A stretch of 64,000 bases of DNA from NCBI GenBank assembly GCA_022241475.1, contig JAKOMT010000003.1:51367-115366 (forward strand). Direction: 5' to 3'. Within the stretch, counting starts at the first letter, position 1, and each line of letters begins with the position of its first letter. Of this stretch, positions 44,007 to 54,086 are shown one piece after another. Position numbers and translations under genes: made by a program. Below the pieces are notes generated by a model. It worked only from the letters and a program-made list of their open reading frames with translations, did no database searches and was not told the origin of the DNA. This stretch comes from Microvirga sp. GTDB lineage: Bacteria; Pseudomonadota; Alphaproteobacteria; Rhizobiales; Beijerinckiaceae.

Positions 44007-46498
44007 AGATCGAGCGCCTCGGTCGCGACCCCGCGTCGTCGCGCGCTCTCCGTCACCGCGAGGCGAAGCGTCTCGCTCTTCTTGAGCAGGCGCCGGAAGC
44101 TCGTCTCGTCGAGAACGAGCAGGGTCGAATGGCTGATCGCGATCACCTGGGTCCGCCTGATGTAGCGGCTCAACAGCGACAGCTGCCCGAACATCTCGCC
44201 CCGGCCGAGCTTGTGCTTCTGGCCGGCCGTCTCGGCTTCGACCGCGCCCGACGCGATGAAGCAGACTTCGCGCAGGACTTCTCCCTTGCGCATCAGAACG
44301 TCGCCCGGCTGAACGTAGCGCGCCTTGAGCGCGCGCGCGAGGCCGGCGCGGGCGTCCTCGTCCATGTTGGCGAACAATGGAAACTGCCGAACCAGCTCGG
44401 TCTTCTGGACGGCGAGATCGAGGGCCGGGCGCGCCTCGACGCCGGTGCGCTTGTCGCCCAGCTCCTGCTTGAGCGTCGTATAGAGCTCGCGCCCGATCAG
44501 GCCGTCTTGATAGAGCACGTCGTATTCGCGCTCCTCCAGCCGCAGCGAGGTGCGGCGGATGAAGCGGCGTTCGATCTCTTCCGCGTAGCCGGGATATTGC
44601 AGCCGCAATCCGTCGAGCGCGGACTGGGTCTCGTCCTCGCGACGCTTGAGCAGTTCGTGCAGCAGGTCCGCCACGCGGCGGCCGTGAATGCGGCGGATCT
44701 TGCCGTCGATATAGGCGTGCAGATCGCGCAGGATCAGCCGCAGGTTCAGCAGGATCTCGAACCGGTCGGCCGCCATCCGCGCCAGCGGGCCGGACAGGCG
44801 CATGCGGTTGTGGAGGAAGACGGCGATGCGGTACCAGCGACCGCGCGCGAGACTGAGGCGGCCCGCCGCGCGGTATTCGTCGCGACCGCCCGCCCGCGTG
44901 CGCTCGATCAGCCGGTCCGCGTCCGACAGCATCAGCTCGGCGAGACGCGCCGACACCTGCTGTTCGCGGAAGGCGTCGAGGATCATGTCGCGCTCGCGGC
45001 CCGCCAGCGCCACGAGGCCGAGCGTGATGCGGTCGCGGTCGGCGATCTCGTCCGCCGCCTCGGCCTTCGTCATGGCGGTGTCGAGGCGCTCGGCGAAGCG
45101 CTTGGCTTCCGAGCGCACGATCTCCTGCGTCAGCTCGTGGCGTTTGGCGGTATGCGAGACTTCCTCGCGCACGTTCTCGAGCGCGACGGCGATGACCTGG
45201 TTGGAGAGCGCCCGATCGAGGCGCGAGAGCTTGTCGAGGCCCAGCAGCGAGATCACCCAGCGCAGGGTCGTCCCCTGCACCAAGAGCGTGAACAGCGTGA
45301 ACCCGGTGGCGAGAATGCCGACCTCGCGCTTGATGTCGGCCGGAACGCGCAGGTTCTCCGTCACGGCCAGCGCCAGCGCCAGCGTGACCGCTCCGCGCAA
45401 GCCTCCCCAGAGGATGGCCACGCGATAGGGCCGGTCAACGCGCGGGGACAGCTTCAGCGCGGTCAACAGCGGCAGGACGATGTAGAGCATGAACAGCCGC
45501 GCGGCCGCGGCGGCGGCGACCACGACGCCGATCAGCGCCACGTCGCGCCATTGCATCTCGCCCAGGAGCCGCGGCACCAGGAAAGCGGCGAGGAGGAAGA
45601 TCAGCGCCCCGGCCCAATGCGCCAGCAGGTCCCAGATCTCGCGCAGGTTCGCCCAGTTGCCGGGCGCGAGCCGGCCCGGACCGATGTAGTTCAGCGTCAT
45701 TCCCGCCATCACGACCGCGATGACGCCGGAAACCCCCAGCATGCGGTCGGCGACGAGATAGGTGACGTAGGGCAGCGCGACGCTCAGCGAGATCTGCGCG
45801 AGCGGAAAGCGCGCCAGCCAGGCGAACAGCGCCGTGCAAATTCGCGCGAAAACCCAGCCCGTCGCGATCCCGCCCATGATCAACGTCGGAAACCCGACGA
45901 GCGCGTCGCGCAGGGTCGGGTTCGGGACGCCCAGCATGACGAAGGAGAGGAAGAAGCCGAACAACGCGATCGCGGCCGCGTCGTTCAGAAGGCTCTCGCC
46001 TTCGACGATTCGCGTCAGGCGCTGCGGCGCGGCGATATTGCGAAAGATCGAGACCACGGCGGACGGGTCGGTCGTGGCGACGATGGCGCCGAGCATCAGG
46101 CAAGCCATCAGGGGCAGGCTGGTGAAGGGCGTCAGCGCGTAGCCGATGGCGAATGTCGCCACCACCACGGCCAGAACGGCCATGACGAGGATCGGCACCC
46201 AGTCATCGGCCATGCGGCGCAGGTTCAGCCCCAGCGAGACCTGGAAGAGCAGCGTCGGCAGCAGCACGTAGAGAAAGACGCTGGCGCGGATGTCGAATTC
46301 GAACATCTCGACGGCGAGCGGCAGGCCCAGCACGTCGCGCCCGTGCTCGACGAGGACGACCGCCATAGCCCCGATCATCGTGCCGATGATGGCCAGCACC
46401 ACCGTGTAGGGCAGCCGGGTGCGGTCGGCGACGGGCTCGCTCAGCGATATGACGACGAAGAGCGCCGCGACGGCGCCGACGAGCGAGATGACATCCAT
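44003..46498 (-). CDS. NhaP-type (CPA1) Na+/H+ antiporter with C-terminal cyclic-nucleotide-binding domain
   Basis: An 831-residue protein. Residues ~1-415 form a CPA1 antiporter with FLYVLLPTLLFQVSLGLNL, ATTDPSAVVSIF and the ion-binding ND pair in ESLLNDAAAIALF. A ~270-residue charged helical region follows. The last ~130 residues form a CRP-like domain (PGDVLMRKGE, FIASGAVEAET). In its phosphate-binding cassette the usual FGE glutamate, which contacts the ribose hydroxyl, is Gln (GEMFGQLSLLS), whereas the Arg of RRTQ is kept. The layout recalls plant SOS1. Proton-coupled sodium or potassium export gated by a nucleotide or another ligand is likely. Confidence 0.88.
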   Translation of the reverse strand: MDVISLVGAVAALFVVISLSEPVADRTRLPYTVVLAIIGTMIGAMAVVLVEHGRDVLGLPLAVEMFEFDIRASVFLYVLLPTLLFQVSLGLNLRRMADDWVPILVMAVLAVVVATFAIGYALTPFTSLPLMACLMLGAIVATTDPSAVVSIFRNIAAPQRLTRIVEGESLLNDAAAIALFGFFLSFVMLGVPNPTLRDALVGFPTLIMGGIATGWVFARICTALFAWLARFPLAQISLSVALPYVTYLVADRMLGVSGVIAVVMAGMTLNYIGPGRLAPGNWANLREIWDLLAHWAGALIFLLAAFLVPRLLGEMQWRDVALIGVVVAAAAAARLFMLYIVLPLLTALKLSPRVDRPYRVAILWGGLRGAVTLALALAVTENLRVPADIKREVGILATGFTLFTLLVQGTTLRWVISLLGLDKLSRLDRALSNQVIAVALENVREEVSHTAKRHELTQEIVRSEAKRFAERLDTAMTKAEAADEIADRDRITLGLVALAGRERDMILDAFREQQVSARLAELMLSDADRLIERTRAGGRDEYRAAGRLSLARGRWYRIAVFLHNRMRLSGPLARMAADRFEILLNLRLILRDLHAYIDGKIRRIHGRRVADLLHELLKRREDETQSALDGLRLQYPGYAEEIERRFIRRTSLRLEEREYDVLYQDGLIGRELYTTLKQELGDKRTGVEARPALDLAVQKTELVRQFPLFANMDEDARAGLARALKARYVQPGDVLMRKGEVLREVCFIASGAVEAETAGQKHKLGRGEMFGQLSLLSRYIRRTQVIAISHSTLLVLDETSFRRLLKKSETLRLAVTESARRRGVATEALDL

Positions 46499-46634
46499 GA
46501 CGTTGCCGATGGCCGCGCGCGGCCCCGTTGTGGGAGAAGTTCGGGAGCATCGGCTAGATGCGTTGTTTTTGCTTGACCGTCAATCCTCGCGAGCGGGTCG
46601 AGGCGGGCGTCGCGCCGCTCCGTCGACGGGGCGT

Positions 46635-46668
46635 GCGCGCCGATCCGCCCTGCGGCGAACCGGCGCGC
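46635..46668 (-). terminator. Nested hairpin after the catalase gene
   Basis: Arms GCGCGCCG/CGGCGCGC enclose an inner CGCC/GGCG stem, starting 8 bases beyond the catalase stop. No T-run follows. The rest of the 177-bp gap to the antiporter gene holds, on the minus strand, TTGACGGTCAA, a possible -35 element and small dyad. Confidence 0.45.
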
Positions 46669-46675
46669 GCGGCGT

Positions 46676-48757
46676 TCAGAGAGGCAGCTTGACGAGCGTC
46701 TCGCGCTCCCACCGGCGCGTGGAGAGCTTTCCGATCAGAGCCTTCGCTCCGGCGGGAAGCGCGATGAAGAACGCGTCGCGTTCGGCGCCGACTTTGTCGA
46801 GCAGCGCGGCCGCCGCGTCGGTGTGGCCGATCGCCTTGCAGTGCGCGTAGGCGTCGGACACGAAATCCAGCGCGGCCTTCTCGCCCAGCAACTGCTTCGC
46901 GCCCTTGTCCGACATGACGAGGGCGACCGCGTCGAACAGGACCGACGGCGCGCCGTCGATCTTTTCATCGGCCTCCAAGGTCGCTCCGTCCTTCAGCGTC
47001 ACGCCGCCCACTTTGGGCGCGATGATCTTGAACGACGCGCCCTCGTCCGTCGCGGCCGCCTTGAGCGCCTCGATGATCGCGCCATCCGCCCCGTCGGTCA
47101 CCAGGATCCCGAGGGAGCGACCCGCCACGGGCGTGCTCCGCTTCAGGATCGACAGCGCGTCGGAGGGCTTCATCTCGACGGGCGCCTTCGCGCTCGGGGC
47201 CGGCTCGGGCAGCGGGATTCCAAGGCCGTTCGCTACGCGACGCGCGAGGTCGTCATCCACATTCCGCAGCTGCGCGAGCGCGCGGGAGCGAACATGCGGC
47301 AACTGCACCTTCGACAATTCGAAGACGAGGGCCATGACGATGTGCGTCTGCTCCACCTCGGTTTGCGACACGAAGAACAGCCGCGCCTGGCTGAAATGGT
47401 CGGCGAAGCTTTCAGCGCGGATTCGCCGCTTCTCGGCGGCGGGTTCGGAGAACCGCGCGACAGAGACGAAGCCCTGATCGGAGGCGCGGGGTCCGGGATC
47501 TTCGCCGGCCGCGTCCAGACTGTTGGGTTCGTAGTTGGCCCGGCCTTTCGGTACCTGAACCTGCATCATGCCGTCGCGCTGGAAGTTGTGCATCGGGCAT
47601 TTGGGCGCGTTGACCGGAATCTGGTGGAAGTTCGTCGTGCCCAGTCGTGATTTCTGGGTGTCGAGATAGGAAAACAAACGCCCCTGCAGAAGGGGATCGT
47701 TGGAGAAGTCGATGCCCGGCACGATGTTCGAGGGCAGAAAGGCCACCTGCTCCGTCTCGGCGAAGAAGTTGTCCGGGTAACGATCGAGAACCAGCCGGCC
47801 GATGATCTGGACGGGTACGACTTCCTCCGGGATCAGCTTCGTCGCGTCGAGCACGTCGTAGGGCTGCGCGTCGGCCCAGGCTTCGTCGAAGATCTGCACG
47901 CCCAGCTCCCATTCCGGAAAATTCCCGGCCTGGATCGCTTCATAGAGATCGCGGCGGTGGTAATCCGGGTCGGCGCCCGAGATCTTCACCGCCTCGTCCC
48001 ACGTCGTCGACTGAATTCCGAGCTTCGGCTTCCAGTGAAACTTGACCATCGTCGCGCCGCCTTCGGCGTTGACGAAGCGGAAGGTGTGAACGCCGAACCC
48101 CTCCATCATTCTCAGGCTGCGGGGAATGGCGCGGTCCGACATCGCCCACATGATCATGTGAAGGCTCTCGGGCATGAGCGAGACGAAATCCCAGAAGGTG
48201 TCGTGCGCTGAGGCGGCCTGCGGGAAGCCTCGATCCGCCTCGGGCTTCACCGCGTGGATCAGATCGGGAAATTTCATCGCGTCCTGAATGAAGAAGACGG
48301 GAATGTTGTTGCCGACGAGATCCCAGTTGCCTTCCCGGGTGTAGAATTTGACCGCGAATCCGCGAACGTCGCGGGGCGTGTCCTTCGAACCCTTCGACCC
48401 CGCCACCGTCGAAAATCTGACGAACACGGGCGTTCTGTCCCCTTGTTTTTGAAACAGCGAAGCGCGGGTCAGCTCGGGGATGGCCTTCGTGCATTCGAAA
48501 TAGCCGTGGGCGCCGGTGCCTCGCGCGTGCACGATCCGCTCGGGAATGCGCTCGTGATCGAAGTGGAAAATCTTCTCGCGGAGCACGAAATCTTCGAGCA
48601 GCGTCGGCCCGCGCGCGCCGGCCTTCAGCGAATTCTGGTTGTCGGAAACCGGGACGCCGTGATTGGTCGTCAGGGCTGGGCCCCCACGCTGCTGGGTTTC
48701 TCCCCCCGAGCCCTGCGGAATGCGATCGTCGTCGGCGTTCTTCTGCTTGCGGGACAT
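46676..48757 (-). CDS. katE: Large-subunit monofunctional catalase (HPII/KatE type)
   Basis: A 693-residue clade-2 catalase. The distal histidine is in [15 protein letters not shown], the distal asparagine region in [17 protein letters not shown], and the proximal heme tyrosine in [14 protein letters not shown]. The C-terminal ~150 residues are the flavodoxin/GATase1-like domain of HPII ([14 protein letters not shown]). It dismutes hydrogen peroxide in the cytoplasm. The ATG at 48757 follows GGAGGAG, and residues before it have no family match. It lies 25 bases after the FAD-protein gene on the same strand, so they are probably cotranscribed. Confidence 0.95.
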   Translation of the reverse strand: MSRKQKNADDDRIPQGSGGETQQRGGPALTTNHGVPVSDNQNSLKAGARGPTLLEDFVLREKIFHFDHERIPERIVHARGTGAHGYFECTKAIPELTRASLFQKQGDRTPVFVRFSTVAGSKGSKDTPRDVRGFAVKFYTREGNWDLVGNNIPVFFIQDAMKFPDLIHAVKPEADRGFPQAASAHDTFWDFVSLMPESLHMIMWAMSDRAIPRSLRMMEGFGVHTFRFVNAEGGATMVKFHWKPKLGIQSTTWDEAVKISGADPDYHRRDLYEAIQAGNFPEWELGVQIFDEAWADAQPYDVLDATKLIPEEVVPVQIIGRLVLDRYPDNFFAETEQVAFLPSNIVPGIDFSNDPLLQGRLFSYLDTQKSRLGTTNFHQIPVNAPKCPMHNFQRDGMMQVQVPKGRANYEPNSLDAAGEDPGPRASDQGFVSVARFSEPAAEKRRIRAESFADHFSQARLFFVSQTEVEQTHIVMALVFELSKVQLPHVRSRALAQLRNVDDDLARRVANGLGIPLPEPAPSAKAPVEMKPSDALSILKRSTPVAGRSLGILVTDGADGAIIEALKAAATDEGASFKIIAPKVGGVTLKDGATLEADEKIDGAPSVLFDAVALVMSDKGAKQLLGEKAALDFVSDAYAHCKAIGHTDAAAALLDKVGAERDAFFIALPAGAKALIGKLSTRRWERETLVKLPL

Positions 48758-48782
48758 TGTCGGGCTCCTCCGTGACGCCGAG

Positions 48783-50447
48783 TCAACTCGTGGCGACGGG
48801 AGAGCGTTCCTCAAAGAGCGGCGAATAGGCGGCGTCCAGCCGTTTTCCGCGTCGCTTGGTCGTGACGGCGGCGTTGCTCGTCGAAGCGCTCAGGTCCGAA
48901 GCGCCTTTGGCGATCGCCTCGCCGATCTCCGCGCAGGCGGTGACGCCCTGTACGAACGGCCGGTCGCGCATGAGATACGGAAGCGCCGCGAGATTCACGC
49001 GCCCGGCGTATCCCTCGACGTCGATCAGGCTGAAATCCTCCGCGAGTTCGGGGGTGTCCTGCCCGCTGTCGATCAGCGCCCGTCGCAGGCTCGGAAACGG
49101 CAGGTCAGCGCTCGCCATCGGCTTTTGTCCGCGCGCGTCGATGAAGACGTCGAACACGTGGGTCGCCCCCTTGGCGCGGATGATCGTGCGATCGGACTCG
49201 CGCGTCAGGTCGTAATCCTCGCCAAGGGCGAGGATCGACAGCACCCCCGCATCGCGCAAGGCCAGAAGTCGGCGGATGGATTGGGACGGGACGGCCGCGT
49301 AATTGTCGACGAACACCGTCTTGAGGCCGGCGTCGAACCGCGCCCGATCCGCCTCGGACAGGGACGGAACGATGTCGGCGACTGTTTCGTGCATCCTCAG
49401 AAGCGCGTAGCGCCAAGGCACGGTGATCTTGCGCGCCTTGTTGTACTCCACTTCCTCGAGATTGCTCCTGGCCCATCGAAACGGGTCTTGCGCCTCTCGC
49501 GCGGCGAAATAGGCGTCGGCGAAGGCGTCGACGTCCAGCGCCGGGAGATCGATGGCTTGAGCGTAGGCGGGATCGGCCTCGTTGATCTCGGCGCGCATAA
49601 GTTCGAAGAGCGCGTCGAGGGGCCGCGGCCCGGCCGCGCAGGCCGCCACGGCTTCGTCCGTCATGATGAGAAGCGGTTCATGGGGGATGGGGCAGTAGAA
49701 GTCCGCTTCCGGCAGAACTCCCGTCCAGGACATCAAGGTGATCGTCAACCCGTCGGCTGAGGTCTGGAACTCGAGTTCGCCATCGCGGCGCCGGAAGCGC
49801 CCATGCTGACAGGCGACGGCCATGGCGGCGTCCATCGAGCTGAGCGAGGCTCCCATGATCCCGACGCGGACGGCGGGAACGCTGGCTTGGATCAATCCGG
49901 ACCAGGGGCTTGGAAAATAGCTGCGGGTCGCTTCGTCGGCCTCCGGGAATTCATGCCCCGTGGCGAGGATCACCCGGTCGAACGCGGCCGATCCGACGCC
50001 GTTCGCCGTCTCCACGAACAATCGATCGACACGCGCGACGACGTTGGTGACCTCCGTATTCTCGTGGAGCTCCGCCTCGACGCCGGCCTCGCGAGCGCGA
50101 TCGACGAGAGCGAGCAACTGGTCGCGGAAATACTCTCCCAGAAGCAGTCGCGGCGTGAATTGGCGGTCGTCCAGATCCTCCTCGTCGATCCCGTAGGATC
50201 GCAGGCGTGCGGGCGGCTGGTCTTTGAGCCAATCCAGATACGTGGTCGACAGGGGCGGGATTTCGATGCTGGCGATGTTGGCCAGCATCGAGCGGCTCGC
50301 CGTTTCGGGCGAGTAGGGCATGCCCACGCCCGCCTTTCGCCCCTTCTCGTAGAGGTGAATGGACGTTCCGGCTCCAAGTTTGAGAAGATTGTGCAGCGTG
50401 TAGACCCCAGTCGGTCCCGTCCCTACGATCGCAATGCGTTCGCCCAC
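48783..50447 (-). CDS. FAD/NAD(P)-binding protein (NAD_binding_9 type)
   Basis: A 554-residue flavoprotein. The nucleotide motif GTGPTG sits at residues 9-14 ([18 protein letters not shown]). [12 protein letters not shown] and [12 protein letters not shown] match the FAD-NAD(P)-binding family PF13454, whose members often act as hydroxylase-like or NADPH-oxidising enzymes of unknown substrate. The GTG at 50447 has GGAGG 7 bases upstream; the frame stays open far upstream without similarity. It heads a two-gene unit with catalase, consistent with a hydrogen peroxide-generating or oxidative-stress role, which is inferred. Confidence 0.78.
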   Translation of the reverse strand: MGERIAIVGTGPTGVYTLHNLLKLGAGTSIHLYEKGRKAGVGMPYSPETASRSMLANIASIEIPPLSTTYLDWLKDQPPARLRSYGIDEEDLDDRQFTPRLLLGEYFRDQLLALVDRAREAGVEAELHENTEVTNVVARVDRLFVETANGVGSAAFDRVILATGHEFPEADEATRSYFPSPWSGLIQASVPAVRVGIMGASLSSMDAAMAVACQHGRFRRRDGELEFQTSADGLTITLMSWTGVLPEADFYCPIPHEPLLIMTDEAVAACAAGPRPLDALFELMRAEINEADPAYAQAIDLPALDVDAFADAYFAAREAQDPFRWARSNLEEVEYNKARKITVPWRYALLRMHETVADIVPSLSEADRARFDAGLKTVFVDNYAAVPSQSIRRLLALRDAGVLSILALGEDYDLTRESDRTIIRAKGATHVFDVFIDARGQKPMASADLPFPSLRRALIDSGQDTPELAEDFSLIDVEGYAGRVNLAALPYLMRDRPFVQGVTACAEIGEAIAKGASDLSASTSNAAVTTKRRGKRLDAAYSPLFEERSPVATS

Positions 50448-50713
50448 CGTCCAACCTCCATGCGCAGACCAACATAACGCCGCGTTTGCGTTACGGTTGC
50501 ATCGACGTCTCGCGAGTCGGTCGAGGGACGCGGAACCGCCGAGCGGCCGGCCCGGAAGCGAACGTCCCGCCGGGCGTCGCGGCGATCGTGAACCGCGGCG
50601 CGGCCCGGATCCCGGGTCGTCTCTGCGCCCGCCGCCAAGCGGCGCCCGCAACCCCAAAATTCCCGCCGATCCGCTCTCGACGCCGCGGCCACGAGAAAAT
50701 TTCAAATCTGCGC

Positions 50714-50741
50714 TTGACGCCGCCGATCCGTATTTTACTAT
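50714..50741 (+). promoter_or_regulatory. Sigma-70-like promoter of the crotonase gene
   Basis: TTGACG (50714-50719) and TACTAT (50736-50741) are 16 bases apart. Transcription would start near 50748, inside the inverted repeat. It lies in the 351-bp divergent gap between the FAD-protein gene and the crotonase gene. Confidence 0.6.
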
Positions 50742-50771
50742 CATATAGCAATACTTCAAATCGCTATATGA
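50741..50771. promoter_or_regulatory. Operator-like 9-bp perfect inverted repeat
   Basis: TCATATAGC (50741-50749) and GCTATATGA (50763-50771) are separated by 13 bases, so half-site centres are 22 bp apart, two helical turns. The repeat overlaps the end of the -10 element and the presumed start site, where a repressor would block initiation. No regulator gene adjoins it. Confidence 0.65.
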
Positions 50772-50798
50772 GCGCAGCATTCTGGGGCGGGAGTTTCG

Positions 50799-51674
50799 AT
50801 GAGCACGCAAGACACCCTGACGGGTTCCGCTGGAGCCGAGGTCGACAAGTCGTCCCATCCCTCGCTCGGGTATTCGGTCGCCGACAACATCGCGACGATT
50901 ACGATCCGTCGACCCGAGAAGCTGAACGCGCTTCTGCCGGACATGATCCTCGTCTTCGCCGATCTGATCGAGCGGGCGCGGCGCGACAACGGGGTGCGCG
51001 CGCTGGTTCTCAAGGGCGAGGGCACGAGCTTCTGCGCGGGCGACGACCTGCATCCGGAAGACCGCTTCAAATACGGTCCGCCCGATCTGCAGACCCGCCT
51101 GAAGATGGGCTATCCCCGTCTCGTCAACGACCTGATGCAGCTGCGCAAGCCCGTCGTGGCGATGATGCGCGGCTACGCCTGCGGCGCGGGCTTCGACATC
51201 GCGCTCGCCTGCGACTTCCGCATCGCCGCGCCCGACACCCGCATGGCCGCGATCTACGTGCGCCGGGGTCTGGGCGGCGGAGCCGCCTACCTGCTGCCGC
51301 GCTTCGTCGGGCTCGGCAAGGCCACCGAGCTGCTGCTGACGGGTCGCTGGATCGACGCCAAGGAGGCGCTCGACCTGCATCTCGTCACCAGGGTCGTGCC
51401 CGACGAGGAGCTCGAGGCCGAGACCTACGCGCTGGCCGGCAAGCTCGCCAAGGGCGCCACCCAGGCGATCGGCGCCATCAAGAACGCGCGCAACCAGGGC
51501 CTCGGGCTCGACCCCGTCAAGGGCCTCGAGGCGCAGATCCTGTGCAACGTCGAACTGATGTTCCACAAGGACGCCCGCGAGGGACCCCGCGCCTTCCTCC
51601 AGAAGCGCGAGCCCGAATTCACATCCGAATGGATCGACCTCCAATACGACGAGGTCGACCCGGATTACCAATAA
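50799..51674 (+). CDS. Enoyl-CoA hydratase/isomerase family protein (atypical crotonase 1)
   Basis: A 291-residue crotonase-fold protein. CoA-binding and oxyanion segments are present: NALLPDMILVFADLIE, CAGDDLHPEDR and GYACGAGFDIALACDF. Compared with canonical hydratases, the first catalytic glutamate (GGGCE) is replaced by Asp (GAGFD). The second (QPE) aligns with Val in AAIYVRRGL. It may therefore act as an isomerase, decarboxylase or hydrolase. GGGAG stands 5 bases before the ATG. It is probably under the inverted-repeat operator at 50741 and is followed by a 460-bp gap. Confidence 0.85.
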   Translation: MSTQDTLTGSAGAEVDKSSHPSLGYSVADNIATITIRRPEKLNALLPDMILVFADLIERARRDNGVRALVLKGEGTSFCAGDDLHPEDRFKYGPPDLQTRLKMGYPRLVNDLMQLRKPVVAMMRGYACGAGFDIALACDFRIAAPDTRMAAIYVRRGLGGGAAYLLPRFVGLGKATELLLTGRWIDAKEALDLHLVTRVVPDEELEAETYALAGKLAKGATQAIGAIKNARNQGLGLDPVKGLEAQILCNVELMFHKDAREGPRAFLQKREPEFTSEWIDLQYDEVDPDYQ

Positions 51675-52140
51675 GCCCCGCTAGCCTCGCGAGCCGGATC
51701 AGGGTTCGAGGAGGCGCGTCGTCAGCGTTCGACATCGATCGGCGCTGAGCGGCGGCGGAGCGATCTCGCCGTCGCTCCGGCGTCGAGCGTGGGGCCCGAG
51801 CCCGGCGCCAGGCCGGCTCGTTCCCGGACGGCCGGGAGCCGACGGTTCCTCGCATCCACGCGAGGGACGAGAGAATTCAGCCGCGCGACGAGCGTAGTCG
51901 GAGCGCCTAACGCGCTGCGCGCCGGCGAGCGGACAGGGCGCCGGACGTTGCGAACAAAGCAGCGGCAAGAATTGGGTCCGACCGAAAGAAACCGGTTGAC
52001 TGACGAGCATATCGGACACAATGTATCGCATGAAGATAACAACAATCGAATATTGATCTTGACAATCGATTTTACCGAGCGTGGCCTCGGATGTCGCGGC
52101 CGACCGAAATCTTCGAACTGCTGAAATGGGGAAAGCCATC
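51675..52140 (+). other. Intergenic region between the two crotonase genes
   Basis: No gene was recognised. A hairpin CCTCGC-ATCCAC-GCGAGG lies at 51848-51865. The last 90 bases are unusually AT-rich for this genome, with TTGACT at 51996-52001, TTGACA at 52059-52064, and the palindrome AATCGATT at 52064-52071. They probably contain the promoter of the second crotonase and the ABC genes. The 50741 dyad is not repeated here. Confidence 0.45.
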
Positions 52141-52935
52141 GTGTCCGATGCGTATGATCTGATCCGCTACGAGGTTCGCGATCGCATCGCGACGATCACC
52201 TTCAATCGCCCGGAAAAGCTGAACGCGTTCAACGACGACATGGTCGTTCGCTTCGGCGACGTCCTGTACCAGTTCGACATCGATCCCGACGCGGACGTGG
52301 CCGTGATCCGCGGAGAAGGCCGCGCCTTTTCGAGCGGAGCCGACGTTCACCAGCGCCAGCTGCGCAGTGAGGAGGAGCTCAAGAAGCTTGGCGGCGCGCA
52401 GGGGCGCGGCGCGCATGCGATCGATCTCTTCACCCGCTCGATCAACTGGAAGCCGGTGATCACCGCGCCTCACGGTTTCGCGGTCGGCCTCGGCCTCGGA
52501 ATGGTGCTCGAGAGCGACCTCGTCGTCGCGGAGGCCGGCACGCGGTTCCAGGTGACGGAGACGTCGCGCGGACTCGCCAGTTCGCGCTACTGGGCGCTTC
52601 TGGGCTACCGCGGCAGCCGCTCGCTCGCCACCGAGCTGACGCTGACGGGCCGCTTCTTCACCGCCGAGGAGGCGCACGCCGGCGGCATCATCGACCGCGT
52701 CGCCGCCAAGGGCGCCCATCTCGAGGAAGCCTATGCGCTCGCGGCCCAGATCGCCGCCAATCCGCCGCTCAGCGTCCGCGCCACGGTGCGGACCCGCAGG
52801 TGGTACATGGAGCAGGCCGAACGCGAGGCCTACCTCCAGACCAATCCGTTGAAGCTTCATTTGACGGAAGATTTCAAGGAGAGCGCGCGAGCGTTCGCCG
52901 AGAAGCGGCCGGCCGGACCTTTCAAGGGGCGGTAG
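52141..52935 (+). CDS. Enoyl-CoA hydratase/isomerase family protein (atypical crotonase 2)
   Basis: A 264-residue crotonase from the GTG at 52141, which has GGGGAAAG just upstream; an ATG at 52126 would add 5 residues and lacks a ribosome-binding site. ATITFNRPEKLNAFNDDM and FSSGADVHQRQ are typical CoA-pocket motifs. The first catalytic glutamate position reads Gly (GLGLGMVLESD), while the second is kept (FQVTET). It is therefore chemically different from crotonase 1 and more like an isomerase. It lies 86 bases before the ABC binding-protein gene. Confidence 0.84.
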   Translation: MSDAYDLIRYEVRDRIATITFNRPEKLNAFNDDMVVRFGDVLYQFDIDPDADVAVIRGEGRAFSSGADVHQRQLRSEEELKKLGGAQGRGAHAIDLFTRSINWKPVITAPHGFAVGLGLGMVLESDLVVAEAGTRFQVTETSRGLASSRYWALLGYRGSRSLATELTLTGRFFTAEEAHAGGIIDRVAAKGAHLEEAYALAAQIAANPPLSVRATVRTRRWYMEQAEREAYLQTNPLKLHLTEDFKESARAFAEKRPAGPFKGR

Positions 52936-53021
52936 CCGGGCAGACCAGCCAATCAAGAACGAGGCGCGGAACATCGGGGAACCCGGGGCCGCCCCGAGGA
53001 CCAGCAACCAGAGGGACTTCC

Positions 53022-54053
53022 ATGAAAAACGAATTTTCGAACGTCAGTCGCCGCACCGTGCTCATGATGGGCGCCGCCGCGATGGCCGTGGTCGCGTCGA
53101 CGAGCGCGTTCGCACAGAGCGACGCCGCGTTGATCGAGGCCGCCAAGGCCGAGGGCGTCGTCAATCTCTACAGCTCTGCCTCGACGGGGCCGACGAACGC
53201 GCTGGCGCAGGCGTTCACGGAGAAGTACGGCATTCAGGTCACGGTCTATCGTGCGGGCTCCGCCGAAGTCGCGACCCGTGTTCAGGGTGAGGAGAGCGCT
53301 GGCCGTCCCCAGGCCGACGCGCTCATCATCGAGGAGCCGGCGCTCAGCCTGCTCGCCTCCTACCTCGCCGAATACGACTCGCCCGAGCGCGCCGCGATCG
53401 CCGACGAGTACAAGACTCCGACCGCCACGCTCATTCGCATGTACGTGTCGCAGCTCGGCTGGAACACCGCGGTCATCTCGGAAGCGGACGCCCCGAAGGA
53501 CTGGACCGACCTGACCGATCCCAAGTGGAAGGGCCGCTTCGGCTCTCTCGATCCGCGTCTGACGGCGACGACCCTCGCCTGGCAGAAGATGGTGACGGAT
53601 CTCTACGGCGAGTCCTTCCTGGCGGAATTCGGCGCGAACGAGCCGCGGCTCTACGCCAGCACCAACGCCATGTCCCAGGCGATCGTGTCGGGTGAAATCG
53701 ATCTCGGCATCACCAATTCGTTCGGCGTCATCCAGATGGCCGCGACGGGCGCCCCGATGGCCGGCGTCATTCCCACGTCGACGGTGCTGTTCGGCGGCAA
53801 CATCTCGGTGTTCGCCAACGCGGCCAACCCGAACGCCGCTCGCCTGCTCACCGACTTCGCCATCTCGGCCGAGGGCCAGAGCCTGATCAACGAGGCGGGC
53901 GCCACCATCCCGTCGCATCCGGACGCGGTCACGCCGAGCGTTCCCTCGCTCGCGGAGATCTCCGAAGGCCGCACGCTGGTCCAGCCCGACTATCAGGAGC
54001 TCATCGCCAACACGCCGGCGATGCTCGAAGAGTGGGAACGCAACGTCCAGTAA
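53022..54053 (+). CDS. ABC transporter extracellular solute-binding protein (ferric/organic-type, family 1)
   Basis: A 343-residue binding protein with a twin-arginine-like leader (SRRTVLMMG, cleavage near AFAQ). LIEAAKAEGVVNLYSSAS and KWKGRFGSLDPRLTATTL are typical of the FbpA/AfuA-like group. Its permease and ATPase follow directly. Members import ferric iron, but also phosphonates and other organics. The Tyr pairs that bind Fe(III) in FbpA are not evident near the C-terminus, so iron is not assured. Association with two crotonases suggests an organic acid ligand. Confidence 0.87.
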   Translation: MKNEFSNVSRRTVLMMGAAAMAVVASTSAFAQSDAALIEAAKAEGVVNLYSSASTGPTNALAQAFTEKYGIQVTVYRAGSAEVATRVQGEESAGRPQADALIIEEPALSLLASYLAEYDSPERAAIADEYKTPTATLIRMYVSQLGWNTAVISEADAPKDWTDLTDPKWKGRFGSLDPRLTATTLAWQKMVTDLYGESFLAEFGANEPRLYASTNAMSQAIVSGEIDLGITNSFGVIQMAATGAPMAGVIPTSTVLFGGNISVFANAANPNAARLLTDFAISAEGQSLINEAGATIPSHPDAVTPSVPSLAEISEGRTLVQPDYQELIANTPAMLEEWERNVQ

Positions 54054-54086
54054 GGTCTTCCCGTAACTTCAGTTGGTGAGTTGACC

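Noticed and set aside
43523..46576. Plus-strand open frame of ~1000 codons opposite the antiporter gene
   Set aside because: Composition is dominated by Arg, Asp, Glu and Gln without hydrophobic structure, and it mirrors the antiporter coding frame.
46550..46580. Minus-strand TTGACGGTCAA as a strong antiporter promoter
   Set aside because: The -35 element is good, but no acceptable -10 hexamer lies at 16-18 bases, so it is only mentioned as a possibility.
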